Below, one piece after another: positions 1 through 13,100 of a stretch of DNA of 64,000 bases (position 1 is its first letter; each line of letters begins with the position of its first letter). A model generated the notes under the pieces. The model worked only from the letters and a program-made list of their open reading frames with translations. It was not told where the DNA came from and searched no databases. The DNA is taken from assembly GCF_000165425.1 (NCBI RefSeq), contig NW_001799626.1:122508-186507 (forward strand), in the 5' to 3' direction. This stretch comes from Paramecium tetraurelia (lineage: Eukaryota > Ciliophora > Oligohymenophorea > Peniculida > Parameciidae). The position numbers and the translations under genes were made by a program.

Positions 1-499
1 CTCATTCAATTTAGATGACAACAAAGCAACCTCCCCTTTGAGCTTATTAGTTTCTGCATTCAAAGTAGCAATTTGAAGATCCTTGTCGACATTCTATTAT
101 TTCAATGACAAGACCAATTCGCTCAATTCTCTATATTGTTTTTCGAGTTCCTTCAACTCCTCATTCCCAGAATCTGTAGTATTCTTATGTGAATTCAATT
201 GTTCGGTCAAAGCAACCATCTAATTTCTCTCATTCTAGGTGTTCTCATTTTATATTTAATACATTAATTTATTCTTGTCTTGCTTCTTCTACAATCAGAA
301 TTGCATTCATAATATCTTCAACGTCTGAATTGATGCCTAACTTCAGTATCTCTTCGAAGTCATCATTGAATGTTTTGGAGATCTGAATCCACAACTTTAG
401 CAAAGTTTGCTTGAAGTCCTCCTTCTCAGATTTAAGATTTTATATTTCATTCTAGAGTTCATGAAATGTAGAGTCATTTATATCAGGTGTAGTAATCAT
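1..499 (-). CDS. Coiled-coil protein, N-terminal part (runs off left edge)
   Basis: The start is the ATG at 499 on the minus strand, and one 28-nt GT..AG intron lies at 235-262. The frame stays open to base 1 (157 codons) when TAA/TAG are read as Gln. The product begins MITTPDINDSTF and is rich in E, K, Q and L with heptad-like spacing, so it is probably a long coiled coil. No catalytic motif is visible in this part. The next gene upstream on the same strand ends at 531, only 31 bases away. Which coiled-coil family it belongs to cannot be told from the fragment. Confidence 0.75.
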
Positions 500-530
500 T
501 ATTAACAAATATTAAATTTATTTTATTTCT

Positions 531-1693
531 TCATAACTGCTAAAACCGAGACTCCATTGGAAATTTTCCCTGGATTATCCTCTTTAGACGCTTCTTGGAA
601 TCCTGGTTCACACATAACATCGAGTAGTAGGCATTTTGCAGGAAGGATCGGCTTCTGTACTCTCTCACCTTTTGCTTATTCTGATGTTCATTCCCTTAAA
701 TAAGGGCCAATATTACGAACTTGTTTTATTTGACTATCGATCATCTCGATTTATTATTTCGATTATTCTTACAATTACGCACTCGCATTTTACATTATAC
801 TACTAATAGCCAATTGTCTATTCTTATTAATCATGTATAAACTGTAGGGTAACTTGACTCCGTTGAACATAAATGATGATTCTTGTTGTAAATATGCTGA
901 AGTATTTAATTATTGCGTTTATTGTTAATTCTTGACCTTATGAAATGATTTTCTGTTAGAAATAAGAATAATTGATATACTTGTATTAAGAATAACTCTT
1001 TTGTAAATCTGATAATTCCTTAAATTTCTCTTCTTTGCTTTTATTTAAGATGGGAATTTTGGGTGAAACCTCTAAACTGCTTAAACTGATCTTGCTTCCT
1101 TTTCTACTTTTTTTGGGGATCTCATGAAACGATTACTAAGTCATATGATGGTGTTAAACTTTAGGTTGATTTTGTCTTGTTGTCAAAAAGACATCAGGTA
1201 ATTGAAACGATTTTTGAGGTTGTTCTTCGAAATCAATTTTAAGTTATGGTTACCCATGAAGGGAATTGTTGTGGAATCGCCATTTAGATTTAATGGCTTG
1301 TATGTTAGAATTGTCAGTCTCAGAGAGTTGAAAGTAATCGTCACAATGATTCATATATAATTAATATTAGAAATTGTGAATAGATTTTCTTCATGATTGA
1401 GCCATCTACTTCTTGCAATGAATAATTATATGCAAGTTATTTCGATGATAAGGATTCAGCTATAACTACTCATCAGATTTAGAGTAGCATGTTCTCATTT
1501 ATTGAGTTGAAGTACATATTTCTCTTAGAGAAAAAGGGGACATGGCTTCTGATTCATTAGAACATCTATGGTCATAAGATTTGATATGATGTCTGACATT
1601 TTCAAAATAGTTTTATTGTTTCTGTGCAGGGTCAGTAATTTAGAGTTCCAATTTATCGAGATACTCATTGACTCTTTATTCAATCTAATTCAT
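531..1693 (-). CDS. Unassigned 363-residue protein with basic C-terminus
   Basis: Four exons joined by introns at 1389-1409 (21 nt, holding an in-frame TGA), 953-980 (28 nt) and 695-716 (22 nt) give 363 residues. The N-terminus MNQIEQRVNEYLDKLE looks helical and a low-complexity middle follows. The C-terminal 90 residues are highly charged and hydrophilic, ending near SRSFLQNAYYSMLCVNQDSK with many Lys and Arg. I recognise no domain. The start is the first ATG in frame, and an extra upstream exon cannot be excluded. A shorter model starting at 834 would miss the in-frame, spliced upstream part. Confidence 0.65.
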
Positions 1694-1962
1694 ATCGAAT
1701 TGTGAAAAAGATAAAGATATTAATGTTCATGAGAATGCGGTGACATTTTGGATAAATTCATAATTAAAGTACGAGGTATTTTCCTAATTTCATACTTATT
1801 AATATATCATAAATAAATTTGATTCAAAATCTAAATCAGATGAAGGTTTTCTTGTAGATTGGGCTGGTTGATAGGCCTCCAATACAGGATTGATAATCAA
1901 CCTGTAATCAAAATACTATAATAATTATTTCAATACTTATTGTAATACTTATAAATAGAAGG

Positions 1963-2496
1963 ATGAAAAAAAGGAACTACGAAGAGGACATCAGATTCAA
2001 GGCCAAATAGAGATGTTAGACTATATCTGAATGGGCATTTAAAACGATCGAATCTGAAAGAGTACAAGAAACAAGAGCCAAGTCATTATTTAGTGGATCC
2101 ATTAGGATTCAAAATCAACTTATGTATTCTATCCAATAACCGTAAAAACAACCCAAAATAATAAGCTCCAAGAGCATTTTTAGAAAGAATCCAAGACTTG
2201 GTCTTTCTCAAAAGCCTACGTCATAGCAATCATCAAAAATTTACAGGAAATTGATAGACCCCAATTAAATAACAAGGTCACTTGATTATTCTGAATTAGA
2301 AGAGTCTTAAGCAAATACAAGCAAGAGGAGAGTCCCATAAAATTAAAGACTCAATCGATAATTTTAAGCAATCTATAATAAAATGAAATTAATTTTGGAT
2401 TCCTACAATTAAAGAGAAAGAGTACTTTTGAAGTAGATAGCTTCTTTGTAGGAGGAGATTATTTTTCTCAAATAAACTTAAAATTAAACAATTTGA
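1963..2496 (+). CDS. Unassigned 177-residue Q/K/R-rich protein
   Basis: An uninterrupted frame runs from ATG 1963 to TGA 2494-2496 with many TAA/TAG Gln codons. The product is hydrophilic and basic. The last 50 residues (from about KMKLILDSYNQRERVLLKQ) have leucine heptads typical of a short coiled coil. There is no signal peptide or membrane segment. Divergent from the gene starting at 1693, it precedes the next plus-strand gene by only 51 bases. Function unknown. Confidence 0.65.
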
Positions 2497-2547
2497 ATTT
2501 ATTTATATTCTTCCTTATTTATTTATTTCACAACTTCGCGATTAATA

Positions 2548-3685
2548 ATGTCCGAAAGCGTCAAAAGGAATATCAAATCATTTACACCTTATGTAGCAAA
2601 ACCCTCAGACATCCCCTCAGTAGAAGCATCCATGGATCCATTGAGGCAGTTTCGACCACTCCTAAAAGTCCAAACCTCACATGACCCTTAGGTCTAATAG
2701 ATGTCAACAGATCAACCATTTTAAACAAACTTACTTTTCCACCCAACTTTTACTTCCTTTGATATTTCTTAAAGAGTTTCGTTGGATGGAACAAGTGAAT
2801 ACTTGCTCAATCACTCCAAAATTGGAGCTCCTCTAGTAAATAGCTCTCTTGATAGTAAATCAAGAGATAGACATGATGTCCTGCAATCCTAAAGTCGCTT
2901 TTTTGCCTCAATGATGCCCATCTTTTTCACTTCCCCAATGCAATCCTTTTACCCCTGTCTACCTCAGCAATGCCAAAGTGAAATGCCTCGTCAATCTAAT
3001 AATAGTCTTGATAAATAGACTAAAACCAATTCAATAAACACAGCCTAGCCATCTGTTGGTAAACCTCCCTCTTAAAACCAATAATAATAAGATTAACCAT
3101 AGAATCAACACAAGTGGTTAAAACACGTAAGCTCTTGTGAAAGTGTGTACATGAAGGAGGAGGAGAACATGTAGAATGAGGAGAAACAAACTAAAAATGA
3201 GTAAAATTTGACGAAGCGAATCAGGAAAAGAATACCAGTGGAAGAGAGTTCGGATTCCTATAAAGTCCACCGCAAGAAGAAGGGACCTAAAGTCAATGAT
3301 ACCAAGAATATCACGAAAAACTTTTCAAAAGCAATTATATCTTATATTCTGAATGATGAGCAATTAATTTAAAAGTTTATTACCAGCGAACAATCCGATA
3401 GCTTCATTAGTATACTAAAGAATAAAAAGAATCAAATGACAAATATCAAACAACTCAGAGACTTATGGGTTGATAATGGAAGAAATCCTGAGTTCAATAA
3501 AGTATTTCGAATCATTAGGTATTTTTAAATAATTTCTATTAAGCCAATACTTTCTAAAAAATTAGGCAGTTCCATACGTGTACAATTCAAGAATTTCTAA
3601 CACAGCTTGGCATCTCAAATATAGATAAAACCTTTTGAGAGCGCTAAGAGAACCTGAAAACTTTAAATTTATAAAAGATATATGA
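2548..3685 (+). CDS. Unassigned 370-residue protein with conserved-looking C-terminal domain
   Basis: ATG 2548 to TGA 3683-3685, with one 25-nt intron at 3519-3543. Without splicing, the frame ends in a much less protein-like tail. The first 200 residues are low complexity (S, Q, P, N). A very basic patch (KRIRKRIPVEESSDSYKVHR, RKKKGPK) follows and could be a nuclear localisation signal. The last 130 residues, from about NITKNFSKAIISYI to YVYNSRISNTAWHLKYR, look like a folded helical domain with conserved aromatics. I recall similar C-termini in ciliate proteins of unknown function but cannot name the family. Confidence 0.7.
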
Positions 3686-3786
3686 ATTTTCAAGATTATA
3701 TTTTAATAATTATATTACTAATCGTGACTAATTTTAATTAAAATACTCTTTATTATAAAACAGATATACATAATAAATACATCACT

Positions 3787-5628
3787 TCAATCAGTTTTGG
3801 CCTTCCTCATGACCTTCATAATTTTCTATTGAGTTACAAACAAGCAATTCATTAGTAATATAACCAAGCACACCTTATATATTACTTACTCCAAGTCATA
3901 CACATGCATAATTTGGGAGAATAAAAGTAACTATCATATATCCAATTTAATTACATAGAATCCTAATTTCCTCAGGGATTAGAATTGATATTGGCCATGT
4001 TTATGAGTGTCAATCAATTGGTTGTTTCTTTGCATAAACAAATCTCCAAAAATATAATACAATAATTTGAATATCCAATTCTGTTGAGGCATTAGCATTA
4101 TTATATAATTGATGATCTATCTGAAATATTTAAAATTCAACATCAAAAACACTGTTAACATTTAAGTTGAAATACCATTAGCAATATCAAACAATTTGAT
4201 AATGATTATGGCGTTAAGCATGCCCAATGCACAGTATTTTTCATTTAAAAAACTTAACATCTAGGTGGGAAATGATAAAATAAAAGCAAATCCAAATATC
4301 ATCAAATTGTAGAACTCATGATTAAACAGAGAATTGAAATAGTTAATGAATACTTATGGGTATATAGCCTAAGCCAAAGTAGAGCTAAAATAAAATGGAA
4401 TAAAAATGAAGCATTAAACAATAATCAGTACCAAAATTAAGAATATCAATTCAATTACCAATTCCTGGAGGCCTTAAAAATTAGGCTATTTTTAAATAAG
4501 ATATTATTACTCTGAGATTCTTTTTGGTTATGATACCATGTTACTGACATAATCTTCCTAAAACGTATGATGAAATTAGAGGGTAGAAAAGAAGACATTA
4601 TGGTTCATAATTGACTGATATTACATATAGGATTGAGCCGAACCAAACATTTTCGGTAATAATATAGACGCACAAGGCCATTAATACTAAAATAAATGAG
4701 GGTTTAGATACTTTCATTAATATTCCATACTCCTAAGAATGTTGGACACATGATTTGATAAAGTAATATTCCTGATAGGATTTCTTTGTTGATTTTAGAC
4801 TGCTTGGATTTCAGTATAAAGTACAAAGGACAGTAAAAGATGAGTAGATTTATTATTAAATTCAAGTAATGAAAGAAGGGCTAATTGATTTATTCTTGTT
4901 GTTGTTTGAATACATGTAACTTAGAGGAGTCAAAGACATTAACAATTAATCCGATTAGACAATAAAATTAGGCTTTGAGTGGTGACAGTGGCAATTATTA
5001 AAATTGATTATACCATTGATTATGTCCGAATAGGACTGTTTTCTCCATTAATTATTGGTATTCTTCGTAGTTTGGCAGATAGAGTATCAAATTGGCAAGG
5101 GACACAAGTAGGAAGGTGAAAATGATTGATAAGTCAATTGATTTTGAAGATTTAGCAATTTTACTCAATAAATCTGAGTAGGGATCTAAGGTGTATGGTT
5201 ATTTGACAAAAATAGTCTTTTTAATGAATTCGTGTGATCTAGATAGGAGGTGGATTGTACTTCTCGATGATCTGATTAACAGTTAATTGTGGAGTCCATT
5301 TGAGAACCTTGAAATAGTAATCGTAGGAGTTGAAATCATCAAGATTTTTAATGGAGTAAAAGTCATCGTCCAATTGGAATCTCAATTGAGGTTGGGAGAA
5401 TGGGTATAACTCATTTAATTTGATTTAGGTTCTGCATCCTTGTGAATCGAATTGGATAATATCTACATTGGAGTTTGAGATCCAATTCAGTTCTAGAGAT
5501 TGACAAATTTCTTATTCTAAGAATATTGGATGGATTGGATTACCCTTTTTGATTCGATTTGGACGAATAGAATTTTTGAATGGAGGTTTAGGGAAAAGTT
5601 ATGAAATTAAGAATTCTATAAATTACAT
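3787..5628 (-). CDS. Multi-pass membrane protein with possible UBC/RWD-like N-terminus
   Basis: The five-exon model has introns at 5186-5207, 4687-4711, 4486-4510 and 3931-3954 (22, 25, 25, 24 nt), and every junction restores the frame. It gives 581 residues. The soluble first 170 residues contain YPFSQPQLRF and, 30 residues on, LKWTPQLTVNQIIE. These recall the [Y/F]PF.PP and W.P.L segments of ubiquitin-conjugating/RWD folds, but no catalytic Cys is obvious, so the link is tentative. About eight to ten hydrophobic helices follow, and the basic tail MRKAKTD is cytosolic by inference. Its start codon is 10 bases from that of the divergent Rab gene. Confidence 0.75.
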
Positions 5629-5638
5629 AAAAATATTT

Positions 5639-6311
5639 ATGTGTTGTGGAGACATTTAACCAAAGAATCAACCTAAGGCTGGAATCAAAACTAAATCAAA
5701 TACTCCTGGGTAAAAGAAGGACATCAAAGTAGTGATGCTTGGGGATAAGGCTGTGGGCAAAAGTTCAATTGCTTCAAGATTCTGTTTTGATAAGGTATGC
5801 CAGTCAGTTTAAAAAAATATAATAGTTTCAATCAGAATATGAAATAACGATTGGTGGAGTGTACAATAGCGTGGATCTGACAGTGAAAGGTATTTAAATA
5901 GTTTCTAAATGGTTAGGTCAAAACTTAAAGATCCATTTATGGGACACCGCAGGAGAAGAGAAATTTAGATCTCTGCTTTCGTTGTATTATAGGGATGCAA
6001 ATGCTGCTATTATTGTGTACGACATCACGCAAAGTGACTCCTTTTAGTCTGTTTCGACTTGGCTTAAAGAATTGGAAGATAAAATCTAAAAAGATGGTAA
6101 GAATGATTCAGATAATTGAGGAATGGCTCTGGCTTTGGTAGGCAACAAGTGCGATTGCTTAGAATCTGAAAGAAAAGTGCCTAAGGCCAAGGCTACTGAT
6201 TTTGCTAAGTAGAATGGTATGATATTCTATGAAACATCTGCCAAAACAGGAGAAGGTGTAAAGAATTTATTTTAGCAATTAATTGAGACATATGTTGCAG
6301 AGAATATGTGA
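5639..6311 (+). CDS. Rab-like small GTPase with N-terminal Cys pair and no C-terminal Cys
   Basis: Four exons (introns 5795-5825, 5890-5916, 6097-6120) give 196 residues with all G boxes: GDKAVGKS (residues 35-42), WDTAGEEKF, NKCD and ETSAKTG. The pattern is nearest to the Rab5/21/22 group. Rabs cycle between GDP and GTP forms and define vesicle and endosome identity. The usual C-terminal prenylation cysteines are absent: the protein ends ETYVAENM. Instead it starts MCCGD, so S-acylation at Cys2/Cys3 may anchor it (inference). The start is supported by the need for the first beta strand before the P-loop. Confidence 0.9.
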
Positions 6312-6610
6312 ATATTAATCTTAAATATAATTTGCATTCCTACTCATATAGTTATATAACCAAATTCTCTAATAGCATCATTAATGATCCTATAACCAAT
6401 TTAATTATTATTAATTAACTTAAAGACCTAGCACTATCAAACCAAGCTGAGTACCTATCCATCACTACTACTATTCATACTCCAGGAGATAAGAAATGTA
6501 TTTTATGGGTTATAGAAGACAGATTAATAAATCAATAAAGTTATCTTGACATTTTTAATTAATAAATTCCCTCTATCGCATGTTATTTGCACTCATTTCT
6601 CCTCCCATTA

Positions 6611-6808
6611 ATGTCGTCTACAATTACTCATGATGCACTTCATTATTTATTAAAATATTAAGAATTAACAATGAAGATATGGAAAAAAAATAGACTGATG
6701 AGTCAACGATACAAATTACTATCTAATTAATTAATATTATGTATTCTTTAATGTATAATATTAATCCTATTATATTTTATTATTAACTTTATTATTTATT
6801 GTTCTTGA
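6611..6808 (+). CDS. Possible small tail-anchored protein, 5' end unresolved
   Basis: A TGA-free frame extends from about 6287 to TGA 6806-6808, but its first ATG is at 6611, so an upstream exon may be missing. The translation is protein-like and ends in one strong hydrophobic segment (from about NQLILCILQC) with almost nothing after it, as in tail-anchored proteins. Upstream in the same frame are residues such as DKKCILWVIEDRL. No family was recognised. Chance openness in AT-rich DNA with one stop codon is the main alternative. Confidence 0.3.
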
Positions 6809-7158
6809 ATACACAAGAATTACATCGATGACTCTACAAAAATATTATTTCTATATACAATTAGCAATGTATAATTTAAAATTTGAATAACTCTGAAAAA
6901 GTTAGATTTAAAATTTATATAGTTTAATTAGATAAAGTCAAATTAATCCTCCTATTTGATAAATATCGAAAGACTTCTTGGATTGGAAATAATATAGATA
7001 CAATTTATAATTAAAATGTAAAATATCTGGATTCCTTTTTATTATATAAATTATTAACTGAATTTGGATGTAGCTATTTCATAAATTCAATGTTTTCCTC
7101 ATTTAGACCCATTTTTAGTTCTTAAATTAGTTTAATTTTAATTATATATCATATTTAA
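6809..7158. other. Gene-free interval, convergent gene ends
   Basis: AT-rich DNA between the possible small gene and the 3' end of the LamG-repeat giant. I see no supported coding frame, RNA gene or repeat here. Confidence 0.5.
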
Positions 7159-10100
7159 TCAATAATCTTCAACGTACCTTTCATTTTTGATATCCATATT
7201 TCTAGATATTTTTGCTGAAGTTATTTGCTGATTATTAATAGGTTATTCAGAAACGGGTTGTAAATATTTCTTATCAAATGGCCATTTCTCTATTGTAACT
7301 TAAGGGTCTTCGAAGTAACTGCTAGAGCCAAAGAATACTTTCACATCACTCAATTTTCCCTAAAATAATACAACCAATATTATACATAGAATTCTGCAAA
7401 ATTTTGATCCTTAATTAAATAGAAATAAAACACATTTGGTATAATGTGAAGAGATTCAATCTTTTTTTGTTATGCTTACTTGACTTATAAAGCATAAGCC
7501 AACGCATTTCCTTTCTTGTACTAGAAAAATACATAAGTCCATTATAATTATTCCACTTGGATTTCTTCCACTTTTTATTCAAATTAGGGAGTGTCCAATA
7601 ATTTATAAGTATTATAACTCAATTTCTCATTTAACATACTAACAAGAAGTGTTCTATCTCCCAACTACATGTCCTTCATAAATTAAGGATGGTTTGTTGA
7701 TAATCTGGCGATTAATCTAGGAACTGTTGGCATACCAGGTAATAAAGGAGACTATTGTATCCACATTCCATAGGAGTATTCAATGGATTCTTACTTATCC
7801 TCAAACTTATAATCTATGTAACCAGTCTTTAAATTTTCAGTCGTATCCATTTAAGGAATTGACCACTTGAAATCAGCTAAATCCACTGCAGGTAAGGGTA
7901 GCTTACGATGAATCTTTTAGAGTAGATCTACAACCTTCTGGCTTTCATTAATAAAGCTACCTTATCCTAGATATAGACGTGGATCATAGAGCCAACCATG
8001 AAACTAACCATGTCCAAATTCAGACACACCAATCAACAACTTAGCATATCCTACTAAAGGTATGTGTTTAGTTGCAAACTCTACTTTCAAAGCTTTGGCT
8101 GTGTCTCTCACTATTATTATGCCAACTGTTTAACCATCTTTATATCCCATATATATAAAATTCCATGATCCTTCAATCTAATCATATGCAGCCAGACTGT
8201 TTGCAGCAAAGTTGTTGGTTGCAATGTCATAACTGCTGAATTCATACGATCCCTTATTCAAAAATGCACTCAGGACTCTATCCTATATTTATGATTTGTC
8301 TTAATGTTCTCTCTTAGCAGTGAATCTAAAAATAGAATGAGAATCCTTTCTCTCCACTAAATGGTCTGGGAAATCTGTTAACCATCTCGTCCATATACCA
8401 ACAGCATACTCTGTTATGGAATCAATTTCATTAGTAAATTCTTAAACAATGAATTCTGGTGTTTATATCACAGTATCTTTATTTGAATTCCATTAGAATT
8501 ATTTATTTGGCTAAACCAGACCATAATATGGTAATAGTTACTAATAACCATTCTTCTTCAGACTTACAAAGCCACCCAATCCATAGGCTGCTGTCCATTT
8601 GTTCATTTATCCAATAAATTTACTAGTAAATTTATCTTATCCAATGTACAATCCCAAATAATTAGGTACGTAATGCTACACTTATTCCCAGGTTATTGGT
8701 TTGTCTTCAATCAAAGTATGCAATAGACAATGGACTTCTCTCGTTCTTTGATTGTAACCCATATAGATATAATTCCAAGCATAATTGTAATCATTCAATT
8801 CTAATTGACCATCCATAAATTTTGGTTCATTTGCATCTTTTAGATCTACCAGTGTGTATGTGGAATATTTAATTAGTTGAGTGTTGCAAATAGTAATGTG
8901 TAGAGTTCTGTCTCCCTAAGATTTCCTATCATTCAAAATTTCTGCATTATTATTCGTCAATCTTAAAATTAATTAACAATCTGTATTTCCTGTACCAGTT
9001 GGCTTAATCCATCCACTAAAAGCATATTCACTGATTCCACTCCATCTATTCCCTTCAAATTGAATGCCATTAGTAATATCGATCTAATTGACATCTTCAA
9101 TTATTTCAAATTTCCCATGCTTCTCCTTATCAGTGTATTCTTATGTCAACTAAAAGGGCAAAGAGAAGGTAGTCTCTATCTGAGACTTGAATTGATCTTA
9201 TTATCGAATATAGGATCCAGGACCTAGAGACAACATAATCTTCGTAATGCTTCCTTAGAAACCTGTGATAGTATCTTCCTTTCCAACTCTAAACAGTAAG
9301 TAATCAGTTAATGGTTTATGTAAGATCTTATCTATTTTAGTTTCTGTTATTGTAGTATCAAAAGTATAACATGAAATAGTCTCGATATCTTTGCTGTAAC
9401 CCATATAGATATATCTCCAAATACCTTCTAATTGATTGTATTTCATAAACTTTTGTTGTATTCCAGTATCAGTGTTCAAATCATAGGTTGATAATTAATA
9501 ATAGTTGAATACAATATGCGTTGCTAGAACTCTGTCTCCAGTTTTTATCACACCATCTGTTATTTATTTGTTGATTGACAATCGTGCTAATTGCATTAAA
9601 GCTGGCTTAGATAGTTATCTAGTGGGAAGAGTCGTGAGATAACGAGTCCACATACCAAAAGCATATTCTGACATTTAATCAAATGGATATTGGAATCCAT
9701 TAAATAATTCAACTTTCATGGAACTAATAGTTTCATCACCATCTGATGCTAGCATTACTTGTTCATTCTTCTCCCATGTAATTTTCTTCTATTTGGGGAA
9801 TAATTTATCAGCAACAAGATATTCAGGTAAAAATGGTATCTTACTATTAGTATAAGAACCTGGACCTATTGTAAGAGCAATTTAAGCTAAATTGCCTTCA
9901 AATCTTTATTGGATGTTGTCACTGCCTACATAGATCCAGAGTCTGTCACTTATGGCATGTAGGATAATTTCTTCGCTTTTGCAGACGTATTCATCCACTG
10001 AGAGATAGTAATAGAACTTTTATTTGCTTTTGCTATATCCCATATAGATAAATGACCAATTGTGTTGGCTTAATTCTGGTATCTAGCAATTGTAGGGAAT

Positions 10101-13100
10101 ACCAAAGTTCATACCTTTCAATAGAGTGTAAGTAGAGAACTCCATATTATCTTTATTAATTTTAAAAAAGGCAAGAGTTCTATCACCAATCCAAGAAGAG
10201 TCGGTTACCTTACCTACAGGATTCTAAGTAACTCTAACAACAGTTTCTTTGTTTTCATTTATTTTTTGGAATTGTTTATACCACAAAGCTAAAGAGTATT
10301 CATTTGCTGGAAAATCGATCATTTGTGGATTATTTGGTAGAACCTTATAATTGTCAACTTTTCCATCAATGATGGTATATTTATGAGAAACATCATAAGG
10401 AACAGATGGCATTAAGTCAGTATTTTTCATTCTCTACAATATGTCATTCCTATTCTCAATGAAGGCACCAATTCCTAATTTAAATTTAATGCCAGTCAAT
10501 TATCCATTAAAATTTGGATAGTACTTTCCACTATGACCAATTGTAAGTTGAAACAAAATTGTTTATTGGATTGTGCAATGCCTCTATTTTAAGTTCATCC
10601 ACAATATCCATCCTACCTGTATATGCCATGGCAACACCTTGAGTTTGGGATATTCGTTTGTAACTGTAGTAAATATAGACCCATTCAGATTCATATTCCA
10701 TTTGATATTAGAGATTACCAAAGATATTGGGTTACCCTATTGTGTAGGTTGAAAATTAGAATATTCCTTATGATTTTTCATCTTCACCTTTACCAAAGAG
10801 TATCATCAATACTCTATCACCTACTGCATCTGCATCTCTATAATCTCTATTAGTTGTCAATCTACTCAATCCCATCCATTTAGGTTGACTGAAGAGAATG
10901 CCTGCACCATAGTATCTGAATCTTATCCACATCCCATAACCATAGGAACTGACTCCTTCTATTTTAACATCAGATTGTTCATTCAATTCAATCATCCATG
11001 GGACATTTTATTTGTCTGCTTAAGAATCTATTACTTCATCACTGTGATCTATTTCTTGATTTGCAGTCTGTAATTTCAAATGATCAGTTCCACTATTGAA
11101 TCCAAAATTCAATTCTACAGTTTCATTCTACTCATATCCACTTTCTAAATATGAACCATCTCCAACATTCAATACCCAATATTTAATTTAACCCAGCCAT
11201 TGATTTGCCAATTGAAATTTCTTTCCCAAATATACAGTAAATGTTGACAACAATACTCTGTTGATCTCTTAGAATGTCTATTGTTATTAATTAAAAGTGA
11301 ATTTGCATAATGCAAACAACTTCTTCTATTTCTGAGTATACCCAATATAAATATAGGTCCATTAATTATAATACTCATTAAACTCGATGTTCTTCTCCTA
11401 AGATTGTGAACAATCCTCTCCATTACAATTATAAGTTCCAAATATGTAATCCTTATCAGTCTTCTATATATACAATTAACTATCACTCTATCCTGGTTTG
11501 ATATCTTATTACTTCTTCTGAACCATCATCAATATGCTAAATAGTCCTCCTTGTGCTTAATCACCTCCCCATTTAACCCAACCAGATAATGCATATTCAT
11601 TAACACCTGCATATTAAGAATACTCAAATACATTTTAAGTTTCTTACACTTTGGCCATATCAGTTTCTGACCCCAACAATTAGATACTCTTACGAACAGC
11701 TGCACTTATTCCCAACACTGGCTTTTCTAATTATTAAAATTATTCATATTATGCAACATCCACTAGAAATGCCCCGTTTCCTAATCTCATCTGCACATTA
11801 GCTAATTTGCCATTAAATTGAGGAATATTTGATTTTCCTACATTCAACTCGACATACTCTAAAATGTAATCATGTATCACTTCGATTGAACACTCCTTAA
11901 CTTATCCTCCAATTCCAAATTAAACGTATCCCTTGGCTAAACCCATATTATTGTTCATTTTTTTATAAGAAAAGGATAAGTAATTCCATGATCCCTCTAA
12001 TTGAGAATCTAAAGGAATCACTCCTTTTTTAATGTCATTGCTTATTAGATTGTAAGTGGAGAACTCATAATCCTTCTTACCCAATCTAATCTATAATGTA
12101 GTATCTTTGATATCATTATTTACTTATCCATCAACACTCTAGATTAACTTATTGTTCTTCAATTCTAACAACTTACTCTGAGTACCCATTCTAATAATCT
12201 AATGCAAATCACTTCTACTTCCTATAAACTTTGGTAGACTACTTAACCAACAAGTCCACAACCCAATAGAATACTCACTCAATCCATTGATTCTTATATT
12301 GCTATCATCTTGGATCAGAATCTGATTGATCAATGACTCTTTTTAATCAAATGATATTTCGTATTGATCCTATTGTCCTCTCAATATCAATGGTTTAACC
12401 AACTGAAACAATCTGACAGCTCCGTCTCCGTACCCAAAATTGTAATCTAATTTCTTAGACTTCGCATAACTTTCAGGTCCCAAATATACTCCAATCTGAG
12501 CCACTTTACCATTGAAAGAGGCAACCGTCTGATCTCCTCCCAAAGTAAAATATAATGAATTCGTATTCTTATGTTCTAATCCTTCAAACAACACCTCCTC
12601 ATTCACTCCCACTCTTATCATTATACCTTAAGCTTTCTTCTCTTCTTAATTAAATCCAAAGTAAACATATGTCCATACATTGGTTGTATAAGGCACTGAT
12701 TTCACTATCAGCTCACTTCCTCTGCCCTCATTTCCAGCCACTGAATAAGTATGGAAATTCAACCCTATATTCTATAATCCTCTTATAAAATGAATTTCCA
12801 GAGCTCTATCTCCCAATTCTCTTTAATCTTTCACTCTCTACTTATTCGATCTCAGATTCATTATCTAAAATGAATTCAACTCCTTCACATCCAAATTATC
12901 AACCCATCTAAACCAACCTGCTATTGCATAATGCTCATAAATAAATGAATCCTTAAATCCCTTCTCATAATTGCAATTGGTATTTCCATCCATGTCCACT
13001 GGTGGCCCAACTACCATTTCCTCATGGTAAGTCTTCAATCCTTATGGCATAAAAGACATCGTCTCAACCAAATTGAATAGCTCTTATTCATTGTCAATCA

